A stretch of DNA of 64,000 bases from an uncultured Treponema sp. Its GTDB lineage: Bacteria > Spirochaetota > Spirochaetia > Treponematales > Treponemataceae. The translations under genes were made by a program, and so were the position numbers. Within the stretch, counting starts at the first letter, position 1. Every line of letters begins with the position of its first letter. Below the pieces are notes generated by a model. The model was not told the origin of the DNA. It saw only the letters and a list, made by a program, of their open reading frames with translations, and ran no database searches. The DNA is taken from positions 8,747 to 72,746 of the forward strand of contig CALFIX010000037.1 in NCBI GenBank assembly GCA_937877515.1, given 5' to 3'. Shown in pieces: positions 42,035-49,740 of this stretch.

Positions 42035-42077
42035 AAGCCGGAGTCATGAACATACGTGTTTCGCTCCGGCTTTTTTT
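42035..42077 (+). terminator. Terminator between ytfQ and ytfR
   Basis: AAGCCGGAG, 20-base loop, CTCCGGCTT, then T's. As the downstream genes are on the same strand with no obvious new promoter, it is probably partial. Confidence 0.8.
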
Positions 42078-42133
42078 GTAGAAAAGAAACCCCGCAGATT
42101 AAAAAATGCAGGTAAAAAAAGGATGATTTTTAT

Positions 42134-43645
42134 ATGGCAACGTTACTTTCTATGAAGAACATTTCCATGACGTTTCCTGGTGTAAAGGCATTACAGAATG
42201 TAGATTTTACATTGGAAAAAGGCGAAATACACGCACTCATGGGAGAAAACGGAGCAGGTAAAAGTACACTTATCAAGGTTTTGACAGGTGTTCATACACG
42301 TGACTCTGGAGAAATATTTCTTGAAGGAAAAGAAATTAATAACCGTTCTCCTGAGGAAGCTCAGATGAATGGAATTAGTCCGGTATTCCAGGAAGTCAAC
42401 CTGTGTACAAATATTTCTGTTGCAGAAAATATTTTTGCTGGACATGAACCTCTTAATAAGATAGGTGCTGTAAAGTGGAAAGAAATGAATCAAAAGGCAA
42501 GAGAAATCTTAGCCTGGGTTGGTCTTGAAGATATAGATGTTACTCGTTCTCTTGGAGAATACTCTGTTGCAATTCAGCAGATGGTTGCAATTGCACGTGC
42601 TGTAAATTTTAATTGTAAAGTTTTAATTTTAGACGAACCTACAAGCTCTTTAGATGATCATGAAGTAGAAAATCTTTTTAACGTAATGAGACAACTAAAG
42701 GCAGATGGTGTTGGTATAATTTTTGTAACACACTTTTTGGAACAGGTTTATGCAGTGTGCGATAAAATTACGGTTTTACGTAATGGTGCCTTGCAAGGTC
42801 AGTATACAATAAGTGAGCTTCCACGTTTAAAACTTGTTCAGGCAATGTTGGGCCACGAAGTGGAAGATTTGGAAAGCATTCACTCTAACGAAGCTGTTGA
42901 ACAAAGTGATGATTTACCGACTGTAATAAAAGCTGTGGCTCTTACTCATTCAGGAACAATAAAACCTTTTGACGTTACAATTAAAAAGGGTGAAGTTGTT
43001 GGTCTAACAGGACTTTTGGGTTCTGGCCGTAGCGAAATGGCTCGTGCTATTTATGGCGCAGATAAACCTGACGGCGGTGAATTAGAATTTAATGGAAAGC
43101 CCTTAAAAGCAAATGCCCCAATTGATTCTATACGTCGTGGTATGGCTTATCTTCCAGAAGATAGAAAAGCAGAAAGCATTATTGCAGATCTTTCTATTCG
43201 CGAAAATATGATGATTGCTTTACAGGCAAAGACTGGAGTGTTTAAGCTTTTGCCAATGAGTAAGCAGATTGAACTTACAGAAAAATACATTAAGGCTTTA
43301 AGTATAAAAACACCTTCTTCAGAAACTCTTATTAAACAGCTTTCTGGTGGTAATCAGCAAAAGGTTATTATTGGTAGATGGCTTGTAACAAATCCAGAGT
43401 TCCTTATTTTAGACGAACCAACTCGCGGTATTGATGTTGGTACGAAAACAGAAATTCAAAAACTTGTTGTTAAATTAGCAGGCGAAGGAATGACTGTTAT
43501 GTTTATTAGTTCAGAAATTGATGAAATGTTAAGAACTGTAAACAGACTTTGCGTTTTACGCGACGGGGCTAAAGTTGGAGAGCTTAAAAATCACGGGCTT
43601 ACGCAGACTGATGTTATGCAAGCTATTGCCGGAGGAGAAAAATAA
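42134..43645 (+). CDS. ytfR: Sugar ABC transporter ATP-binding protein (two ABC domains)
   Basis: 503 residues with two fused ABC cassettes. The first has GENGAGKSTL, the Q-loop VFQEV, a signature written LGEYSVAIQQMVAIARA and LILDEPTSSLD. The second has GLLGSGRSEMARAIYG (a degenerate Walker A, usual for the second half), LSGGNQQKVIIGRWL and LILDEPTRGIDVGTK. This is the RbsA/MglA/YtfR class. Its stop overlaps the next start. Confidence 0.93.
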   Translation: MATLLSMKNISMTFPGVKALQNVDFTLEKGEIHALMGENGAGKSTLIKVLTGVHTRDSGEIFLEGKEINNRSPEEAQMNGISPVFQEVNLCTNISVAENIFAGHEPLNKIGAVKWKEMNQKAREILAWVGLEDIDVTRSLGEYSVAIQQMVAIARAVNFNCKVLILDEPTSSLDDHEVENLFNVMRQLKADGVGIIFVTHFLEQVYAVCDKITVLRNGALQGQYTISELPRLKLVQAMLGHEVEDLESIHSNEAVEQSDDLPTVIKAVALTHSGTIKPFDVTIKKGEVVGLTGLLGSGRSEMARAIYGADKPDGGELEFNGKPLKANAPIDSIRRGMAYLPEDRKAESIIADLSIRENMMIALQAKTGVFKLLPMSKQIELTEKYIKALSIKTPSSETLIKQLSGGNQQKVIIGRWLVTNPEFLILDEPTRGIDVGTKTEIQKLVVKLAGEGMTVMFISSEIDEMLRTVNRLCVLRDGAKVGELKNHGLTQTDVMQAIAGGEK

Positions 43646-44751
43646 TGAGTGAAAATAAAAATGTACCTCGAGTGCGGCAAAAAATTGATGCCATAACACT
43701 CTTAAAGAAAGCGTTAAAAAGTCAGCTTGCACTTCCAATTGTGGCTCTTGTTGTGATGCTGATTATAAACGTAATTATAACACCTACATTTTTTAAGATT
43801 TCTATTCAGAATGGTGTTCTTTACGGTTTTATCATTGATATTTTAAACAGGTCTTGCGAACTTGTAATTTTAGCAGTTGGCATGACATTAGTTGTTGCTT
43901 CTAGCCGCGGAACGGATATCTCTGTTGGTGCTATAATGGCTGTAAGTGGTGCCATTATTGTACGCTTGCTGGGGGGAAGCTACGAAGGCTATGCAATGTA
44001 CCCTGCCATTGCAATTTTGTTTGGACTTTTAGGCGGTGTGGCCTGCGGTGCATTTAACGGACTTCTTGTTGCAAAGTTAAACATACAGCCTATGGTTGCA
44101 ACACTTATATTGTTTACTGCGGGGCGTGGTATTGCTCAGCTCATAAGCTCTAATGAAAATGCAACTGGTGTTATTCTTTATGTTAGAATGGAGAGTTTTA
44201 AATGGATAGGTGGATTTATTCCAGGCTGTCCTATTCCTACACCTATCTTTATTGTAATTATATTTGTTTTGCTTACGGAACTTTTACTAAAGAAGACTGC
44301 ACTTTCTACATACATTCAGACTGTTGGTATAAATCCAAAAGCTGGTCGTCTGGTAGGTATTAATTCTACACTTATAATGTTCTTCTGCTATGTATTCTGC
44401 GGTTTTAGCGCTGGTGTCTCAGGTCTTATTGCTTCTAGCCGCATTTATTCTAGTGATGCAAACAACATTGGTCTTAACATGGAAATGGACGCAATCCTGG
44501 CAGTTGCTCTTGGTGGTAACTCTTTAGGCGGCGGTAAATTTAACATGGCAGGAAGTATAATTGGTGCAATTACAATTCAGTGCTTGACAACTAGTTTGTA
44601 TGCAATGGGTGTTTCTGCAGACCAGCTTCCGGTTTATAAAGCTGTAGTTGTTGTTCTTATAGTTCTCTTTCAGTCGCCTGCATTTAAGAAGTGGCGTGCA
44701 CAGATGAAGCTTAATCGTGATGAATCTAAAAAAGGAGTTGTAGCAAGATGA
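43645..44751 (+). CDS. ytfT: Sugar ABC transporter permease, first
   Basis: 368 residues, BPD_transp_2 family with about nine membrane helices. It shows LAVGMTLVVASSRGTDISVGAIMA and NGLLVAKLNIQPMVATL, typical of ribose/galactofuranose permeases. Two different permease genes follow the ATPase, as in the E. coli ytfQRT-yjfF locus. It overlaps yjfF by four bases. Confidence 0.88.
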   Translation: MSENKNVPRVRQKIDAITLLKKALKSQLALPIVALVVMLIINVIITPTFFKISIQNGVLYGFIIDILNRSCELVILAVGMTLVVASSRGTDISVGAIMAVSGAIIVRLLGGSYEGYAMYPAIAILFGLLGGVACGAFNGLLVAKLNIQPMVATLILFTAGRGIAQLISSNENATGVILYVRMESFKWIGGFIPGCPIPTPIFIVIIFVLLTELLLKKTALSTYIQTVGINPKAGRLVGINSTLIMFFCYVFCGFSAGVSGLIASSRIYSSDANNIGLNMEMDAILAVALGGNSLGGGKFNMAGSIIGAITIQCLTTSLYAMGVSADQLPVYKAVVVVLIVLFQSPAFKKWRAQMKLNRDESKKGVVAR

Positions 44752-45788
44752 GTGAAAACAAATTTATTACAACGCTTACAAAAAAGAAGCGAATAGATTC
44801 CAGCAACTTTTTGCTTATTGTTACGATTTGTCTTTTTGTTGCAATGTATATTTTGGGACTTATAGTTTACAATAATCGTGGATTTGGAAAATTTCAGACA
44901 TTCCTTAATATGTTTATTGATAACGCAGGTCTTTTAGTTGCTGCAAGTGGAATGACGCTTGTAATGATTACAGGTGGAATTGATATTTCTGTAGGTTCCG
45001 TTGTTGGTCTTGTATGCATGATTTTGGCTTACGGAATGGAAAGAATGCACATGCCTTCTGGAGTAGCAATTTTAATTGTTCTTTGTTTTGGTGTTGTATT
45101 TGGTGTTGTTCAGGGTTGGCTCATTTCTTATATGGAACTTCAGCCTTTTATTGTAACTCTTGCAGGTCTTTTCTTCTGCCGTGGTCTTACTGCAGTTATC
45201 AGTGCAGATACAATTGCAATTACAAATAAAGCATTCTTAAAGTTTGCAAATTTTAATGTTGTACTAGGTCATGTAATGAATAAGCGTGGCAAACTTGTTG
45301 CATTATTTGTTCATCCTAACGTACTTATTGCATTGTTTACTGTAATAGTTGTCTGGTACATCCTAAAGTTTACAAAGTTCGGTCGAAATCTTTTTGCTAT
45401 AGGTGGAAATGAGCAGTCTGCTCTTTTGATGGGTATTAACGTAAAGAAAAATAAATTCTTTGCTTATGTACTTGAAGGATTCCTTGCAAGTTTAGCGGGA
45501 CTTCTCTTCTGCTTAAATACAACGGGCGGATTTGTTGAGCAGGCACGCGGTTTTGAAATGGACGCAATTGCTTCTGCCGTTATAGGTGGTACAATGCTTA
45601 CTGGCGGTGTAGGAAACGTAATAGGTACATTCTTTGGTGTTCTTATAAAGGCAACCATAGAAACACTTATTAGATGCCAGGGAACACTTTCTTCCTGGTG
45701 GTCTAGAATTATTCTTTCGCTTATCTTGTGTCTGTTTATTGTACTTCAAAGCACAATTGTTATTATTAAGAATAAAAGCAAAAAATAA
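44748..45788 (+). CDS. yjfF: Sugar ABC transporter permease, second
   Basis: 346 residues of the same permease family with VAASGMTLVMITGGIDISVGS and SYMELQPFIVTLAGLFFCRG, which match YjfF. The AIGGNEQSALLMGINV segment is the usual coupling loop. With YtfT it forms a heterodimeric channel. A strong terminator follows. Confidence 0.88.
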   Translation: MSENKFITTLTKKKRIDSSNFLLIVTICLFVAMYILGLIVYNNRGFGKFQTFLNMFIDNAGLLVAASGMTLVMITGGIDISVGSVVGLVCMILAYGMERMHMPSGVAILIVLCFGVVFGVVQGWLISYMELQPFIVTLAGLFFCRGLTAVISADTIAITNKAFLKFANFNVVLGHVMNKRGKLVALFVHPNVLIALFTVIVVWYILKFTKFGRNLFAIGGNEQSALLMGINVKKNKFFAYVLEGFLASLAGLLFCLNTTGGFVEQARGFEMDAIASAVIGGTMLTGGVGNVIGTFFGVLIKATIETLIRCQGTLSSWWSRIILSLILCLFIVLQSTIVIIKNKSKK

Positions 45789-45792
45789 ATAA

Positions 45793-45833
45793 AAAATGGT
45801 GGTTAAGCAAAAGCTTAGCCACCATTTTTTTTT
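45793..45833. terminator. Bidirectional terminator between yjfF and hsp20
   Basis: A 13-base stem, ATGGTGGTTAAGC with GCTTAGCCACCAT (one G-U), has A's before and T's after, so it works for both convergent genes. Confidence 0.92.
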
Positions 45834-45843
45834 AGCTTTGTAG

Positions 45844-46290
45844 TTAAGCTGCATTTATAGCAATGCGACGAGCTTCTGGGGCTGTTTTACGATTTACCAT
45901 TATGGTAAGAACTCCATTCTTAAATGTTGCATTGATTGTGTCTGCATCAATATCTTTTGGTAAATTAAAGCTTCGTGTAAACTTGTAAGAGCGTCTTTCG
46001 CGTACAAGATAAGTTTCTTCATTTTTAAGGCTAGCTTTTTCTTCTGCCTTTTCCTCTTTTGCAGACTTAGCTTCCTCTACAGAAGAAATAGTAAGAACTC
46101 CGTCTTTAAGGCTTAAATCTACGTCATTTTCGGTTTTACCAGGTAAATCCATTTCTAAGATATAAGAGTCCTTTGTGGATCTTACATCTACATTCGGAAA
46201 ATTAAAACGTCCAGCAGGAGCACATAGTCCTGGGAGTGAAAGTCCAAAGCTGTCATCAAAAAGTGAGTTAAAAAGTGAAAGTTCGTTCAT
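45844..46290 (-). CDS. Hsp20-family small heat-shock protein
   Basis: 148 residues from the ATG at 46290, which has a GGAGGT site; a longer frame to 46386 runs through the promoter. The alpha-crystallin domain (about 40-148) shows LEMDLPGKTENDVDLSLKDG, FTRSFNLPKDID and the conserved FKNGVLTIMV. An insertion of Lys/Glu/Ala-rich sequence (about 78-98) sits inside the domain. ATP-independent holdase for unfolding proteins. It appears to be driven by a sigma-54 promoter. Confidence 0.92.
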   Translation of the reverse strand: MNELSLFNSLFDDSFGLSLPGLCAPAGRFNFPNVDVRSTKDSYILEMDLPGKTENDVDLSLKDGVLTISSVEEAKSAKEEKAEEKASLKNEETYLVRERRSYKFTRSFNLPKDIDADTINATFKNGVLTIMVNRKTAPEARRIAINAA

Positions 46291-46370
46291 AGTATGTACC
46301 TCCAAAGGTTTTGTTTTTAGTAAGGTAGTTTTGTTCCATGCAGAACCTTTTGCCTTACACTTTATATATA

Positions 46371-46386
46371 GCATAAAGCGTGCCAA
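46371..46386 (-). promoter_or_regulatory. Sigma-54 (RpoN) promoter of hsp20
   Basis: On the minus strand, TTGGCACGCTTTATGC (46386-46371). It has the -24 GG and -12 GC exactly 10 bases apart, with a full TTGGCACG -24 box. The -12 box is ATGC rather than TTGC. Transcription would begin near 46360, about 70 bases before the ATG. Confidence 0.65.
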
Positions 46387-46478
46387 CTTTTTGAATAAAA
46401 AATTTGATGACTGTTTTTTGTAAAAAAGCTTTATTTACATTGTTTTCTGTGCCTGTTTATATGTTGGAGAAAATTTGC

Positions 46479-46497
46479 TTGAGTCAAATTGACTCAA
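46479..46497. promoter_or_regulatory. Upstream palindrome, candidate enhancer site for hsp20
   Basis: TTGAGTCAAATTGACTCAA: two 9-base arms around one central base. Its centre is about 128 bases upstream of the predicted hsp20 transcription start, where sigma-54 activators usually bind. Confidence 0.5.
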
Positions 46498-46506
46498 TTT
46501 AAATAA

Positions 46507-46550
46507 TAAAAAAAAGCTGAATCTGGTCAAAGTAAACCAAATTCAGCTTT
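46507..46550 (-). terminator. Terminator of the LRR gene
   Basis: AAAGCTGAAT (46513-46522) pairs with ATTCAGCTTT (46541-46550), with a further CTGGT/ACCAA part. On the minus strand it is followed by a T-run. Confidence 0.85.
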
Positions 46551-46576
46551 CTAAAAGAGTCAAAAGTTTTTTTTTG

Positions 46577-47359
46577 CTACTTTAACTTTGCAAACCCCGC
46601 TTCCATGCACCAGCTTTCTGGTGAAGAACCATGATGGCATAAAATTTTTGTGTTTGAATCAAATGCAGAAGTTGCAATGTTGGCAACTGAGTCTGGAAGA
46701 ATAAGTTTTTCCAGGTTAGGGCATGAGGCAAAGGCTTCTTCTCCAATGCTTATAACGCCTTCTGGAATTTTTATTGATTTTACTGCTGAACCAAAAAATG
46801 CCCTGTCTCCTATTCCTTTTACTTCTCCCGGAATTAAAGCTTCTTCATTTTCGCCTCTATAAAAGAGCAGCATTTCATTTGCAGTGTTTACAACCATGCC
46901 GTTAATGTCTTTGTATGTTTTATTTGTCAGCAAAATGCGACCTGTGCCGGGAAAAGCCTTTGCAGAACAAGACATTATGTTGCTGGAAAGAACTATACCT
47001 TTCAGACCTGTGCAGGCTTCAAAAGCTTTTTCGTTAATGGTTACGACGCTGTCTGGAAGTTCTACAGACTGGAGCCCTGTGCAGCCGCTAAAGACTCCTT
47101 CTTCTATTACGCGAACTCCTTCTGGAATTGTAATTGATTCAAGTTCACTACAGTCAGCAAAAGCGTATTTACCGATAGAAACTATGCTAGATGGCAAAGT
47201 AAGATTTCTTAAGTGAACACAACTTGCAAAAGCTTTTTCGCTGATTATTTGAACACCCTCAGGTATTGTTACAGAAAGGACATTTCTGTGATTGGAAAAC
47301 GTTTTTTCATCTATTTCTATTGTTCCAAGTGGAATCTGAACTTCAGTCTCATCACTCAT
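46577..47359 (-). CDS. Leucine-rich-repeat protein (BspA/LRR_5 type)
   Basis: 260 residues built from about eight LRR_5 units of roughly 23 residues. Clear units are VTIPEGVQIISEKAFASC, LTLPSSIVSIGKYAFADC and ITIPEGVRVIEEGVFSGC. There is no signal peptide or membrane segment, so unlike surface-exposed BspA proteins it may be cytoplasmic or use another export route. A GGAGG site lies a few bases before the ATG. A terminator follows. Confidence 0.9.
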   Translation of the reverse strand: MSDETEVQIPLGTIEIDEKTFSNHRNVLSVTIPEGVQIISEKAFASCVHLRNLTLPSSIVSIGKYAFADCSELESITIPEGVRVIEEGVFSGCTGLQSVELPDSVVTINEKAFEACTGLKGIVLSSNIMSCSAKAFPGTGRILLTNKTYKDINGMVVNTANEMLLFYRGENEEALIPGEVKGIGDRAFFGSAVKSIKIPEGVISIGEEAFASCPNLEKLILPDSVANIATSAFDSNTKILCHHGSSPESWCMEAGFAKLK

Positions 47360-47443
47360 TTTTTTCCTCCGCAGAGTTGTAAAATACTTTCTCTATAATA
47401 CCATGAGAACATCAAAACGTCAAAGCTTAATCTTTTTTAAAGA

Positions 47444-48913
47444 TTAAAAATAAAACCTTCCTTTTAGAATGACGCAGCTTAAATCTTTATATAGACCGTA
47501 GGTGCCGTCTTCTTTTCCTGCATTAAAAATGTAGGCCGAAAGACTTAACTTTATGCTGTCATTAAGACTGTAGGAAACTTGAGGAACTATGGCGGTGTCA
47601 AAATAATTCAAGCCGATTATTCCGTTTAAGGATAGGTCTAAAGAACCTGCGAGTGCACTGTAGGAAATGCTGAAAGATGTTTTGTGAACAAAAGCATCCC
47701 GCTCTAAGTTGTCTACAGAGTTGTCGCCAGCGGCTTCTGTTTCTCCTCCTTCAAAAACAAAGTCAGCATAGTACTGGGTGCTTAACGTCCAGTCGCCTTT
47801 TATCCAGTCTGCACCTGCGAGTGCAATAAGATTGTGATTCTGCTGAATAGTCTTTACGCCAGAAGGATCAATGCTTCCGCTTTCTTCATACTGTTCAAAT
47901 TGCTGCTTAAGCTGATTTTCTGCCGAGACAGAAAAATATCTGTACGGGAAAAATGTTCCCTCCAGTCTAAGTGTAACTTGTCCAAGGGGAATAGATGAAT
48001 CAAAGGCTATCATAAAAACTCTTTTGTATTCTCCGCTAAGAGTGATGCTTTCCGGCACATTAACAGTTACATTTCCATATCCCGGATAAGGCTCGGTTTG
48101 TTCTGCAGTATTTACTGCGTAGCTTACGCATGGTGTATCTTCCCAGCCGTAGTATCCGTAAAGACTAAAGTCTGCAAAGCCTGTGTAAGCATTTAAGCGG
48201 AGGGCATACTCTCCGTTTTTAAGTGCTAGCTCTGGAAGCGTTATGTCTTCTGAGGTAAAGGAGTTTACTGCCAGCTCGGAAAGTCCGTAGTCTGTTAAGT
48301 CTATGCTTGAGGGAATAAAAAGTTCGTTTAAAATGCTACTTTTTTTTAGAGGAAGTGTGGACGGGGTAAAAATTGGAATCCAGTAAAAGTCTGCGTTAAA
48401 CCAGCAGGCATTTACGTTTAGCTTTATTGCATTTATGCCGTTTGCTGTTTCAGACACGTCTGTTCCAGAGAGTACTGTAAGGTTCTGCGGGCATATTATA
48501 TTTGAAACAATAAATGAGTCTGCGGCTCCCCATTGAGCAATTTGCCGTCCGATACGAAAGCCCCAGAAGTTTCTGCTGTAGTCGTAATATGCTTCGTTTA
48601 ACTTAAAAGCAATGAGGGAACTTTCTGCATTTATGTAGTCTAGTGAGTTTTCGCTGTAAAGTGCATTTACTGCGTCAAACGTCAGGGCCCCGTCTATTTT
48701 TAATGAAGAGTTTCCGCCGTATACGTTTAAGGCTGAGTTTACTGTAGAAGATGCATTCACAATTTTAAAGGCATCTTCCGTGTAGGGGAGTGTAAGGCCA
48801 AAATCTGTTTCCAGTGAGCCTGAAAAATCAACTTCCTCAGAAACTGCCGGAGTAACGCTTAACATAACAAGTTGCATACATAGAAATGCTTTCTTAAAAA
48901 AAGATTTCATCAT
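47444..48913 (-). CDS. Outer-membrane beta-barrel-like protein
   Basis: 489 residues with a signal peptide (cleavage near AVSEEV). The mature part is rich in alternating beta-strands and ends LKGRFYF, with the C-terminal aromatic residue typical of outer-membrane barrels. A segment FWGFRIGRQIAQWGAADSF resembles the 'GRQ..WG.AD' motif of DUF1302-type barrels. It is encoded directly after a LolA-like and an MMPL-type gene, suggesting a three-part lipid or lipoprotein export pathway. The start overlaps the previous stop. Confidence 0.75.
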   Translation of the reverse strand: MMKSFFKKAFLCMQLVMLSVTPAVSEEVDFSGSLETDFGLTLPYTEDAFKIVNASSTVNSALNVYGGNSSLKIDGALTFDAVNALYSENSLDYINAESSLIAFKLNEAYYDYSRNFWGFRIGRQIAQWGAADSFIVSNIICPQNLTVLSGTDVSETANGINAIKLNVNACWFNADFYWIPIFTPSTLPLKKSSILNELFIPSSIDLTDYGLSELAVNSFTSEDITLPELALKNGEYALRLNAYTGFADFSLYGYYGWEDTPCVSYAVNTAEQTEPYPGYGNVTVNVPESITLSGEYKRVFMIAFDSSIPLGQVTLRLEGTFFPYRYFSVSAENQLKQQFEQYEESGSIDPSGVKTIQQNHNLIALAGADWIKGDWTLSTQYYADFVFEGGETEAAGDNSVDNLERDAFVHKTSFSISYSALAGSLDLSLNGIIGLNYFDTAIVPQVSYSLNDSIKLSLSAYIFNAGKEDGTYGLYKDLSCVILKGRFYF

Positions 48914-49713
48914 CAGCGAATCCTTCCGTTTTCCAGTGCATTTACTGTAAGTAAGGAGTCATCAAGCGGAATGTCATAGCTTACGTCATCCATTTCTATT
49001 GTAGTTGTGTGCTCCGTCTGAACATTTTTCATAAGCATTTTTTTAGTTGTCCAGTATCCGCTTTGTTTTTCAAAACCGGAACATGTAAGAATTCTCTGAA
49101 GGTTGTTCTGCCTGTCAAAGAATTCTCCCTTGATGAGTAAAAAGTTGTCTTTAGAAATCCACACTATGCGGCGGGGATTTTTTTCTGTCGTATCTTTTGC
49201 AACGCATTCAACCTTGTAACATTCTATGGATTTTCCGTCTGCGTCTACCGATTCTTCTCCGAGTAAAGTAAAGCTGTCTTTGTTTAAGCCTCGGTCTCCC
49301 ATGTCGTCATAGGTAAAGTCTGTTCCCATAAAGTCTCCGCTTCCTTCGCTTCCGCTTATGCGACGAACTTTTTTAGCGGCAGGCATGTAAAGCCAGTTGT
49401 CGCTGTTCTTTTTACTTCCGTCAGAATTTTCCTTGTATTCAAACATGAGGTATCCGACGCCAGCAACATCTTTTGGAATTGTAAAAACAATTGCTGTTTT
49501 TTTTATGTCGCCGAAATCTTTTGTTTTTTCTATGACTTCACGAGTTTTTGTCTGGCCCTTTTTGTTTACTAAAGTCATTGTTGCTTTCATGCTGCCTGTT
49601 TTTGGTTCAGGAACTTCATCTGCTTTTTTCATAATGTCGTAACCTGTAAGGCTCTGTGCAGACAGTGTAAGTGAAAGTAATGTCAGTAAAGTAAGTGTAA
49701 AAATCTTTTTCAT
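48913..49713 (-). CDS. LolA-like outer-membrane lipoprotein-sorting family protein
   Basis: 266 residues with a signal peptide (cleavage near SLTLSAQS). The mature protein is one beta-rich domain with GSMKATMTLVNKKGQTKTREV, the NWLYMPAAKKVRRISGS segment and GTDFTYDDMGDR. These mark the LolA-like family (PF17131 type) that accompanies MMPL exporters in many bacteria. It lies 27 bases after the MMPL gene with a GGAGG site and runs into the barrel gene. Probably binds a lipid or acyl substrate in the periplasm. Confidence 0.85.
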   Translation of the reverse strand: MKKIFTLTLLTLLSLTLSAQSLTGYDIMKKADEVPEPKTGSMKATMTLVNKKGQTKTREVIEKTKDFGDIKKTAIVFTIPKDVAGVGYLMFEYKENSDGSKKNSDNWLYMPAAKKVRRISGSEGSGDFMGTDFTYDDMGDRGLNKDSFTLLGEESVDADGKSIECYKVECVAKDTTEKNPRRIVWISKDNFLLIKGEFFDRQNNLQRILTCSGFEKQSGYWTTKKMLMKNVQTEHTTTIEMDDVSYDIPLDDSLLTVNALENGRIR

Positions 49714-49740
49714 AAAATTCCTCCAATGGTTAGCTTTTGT

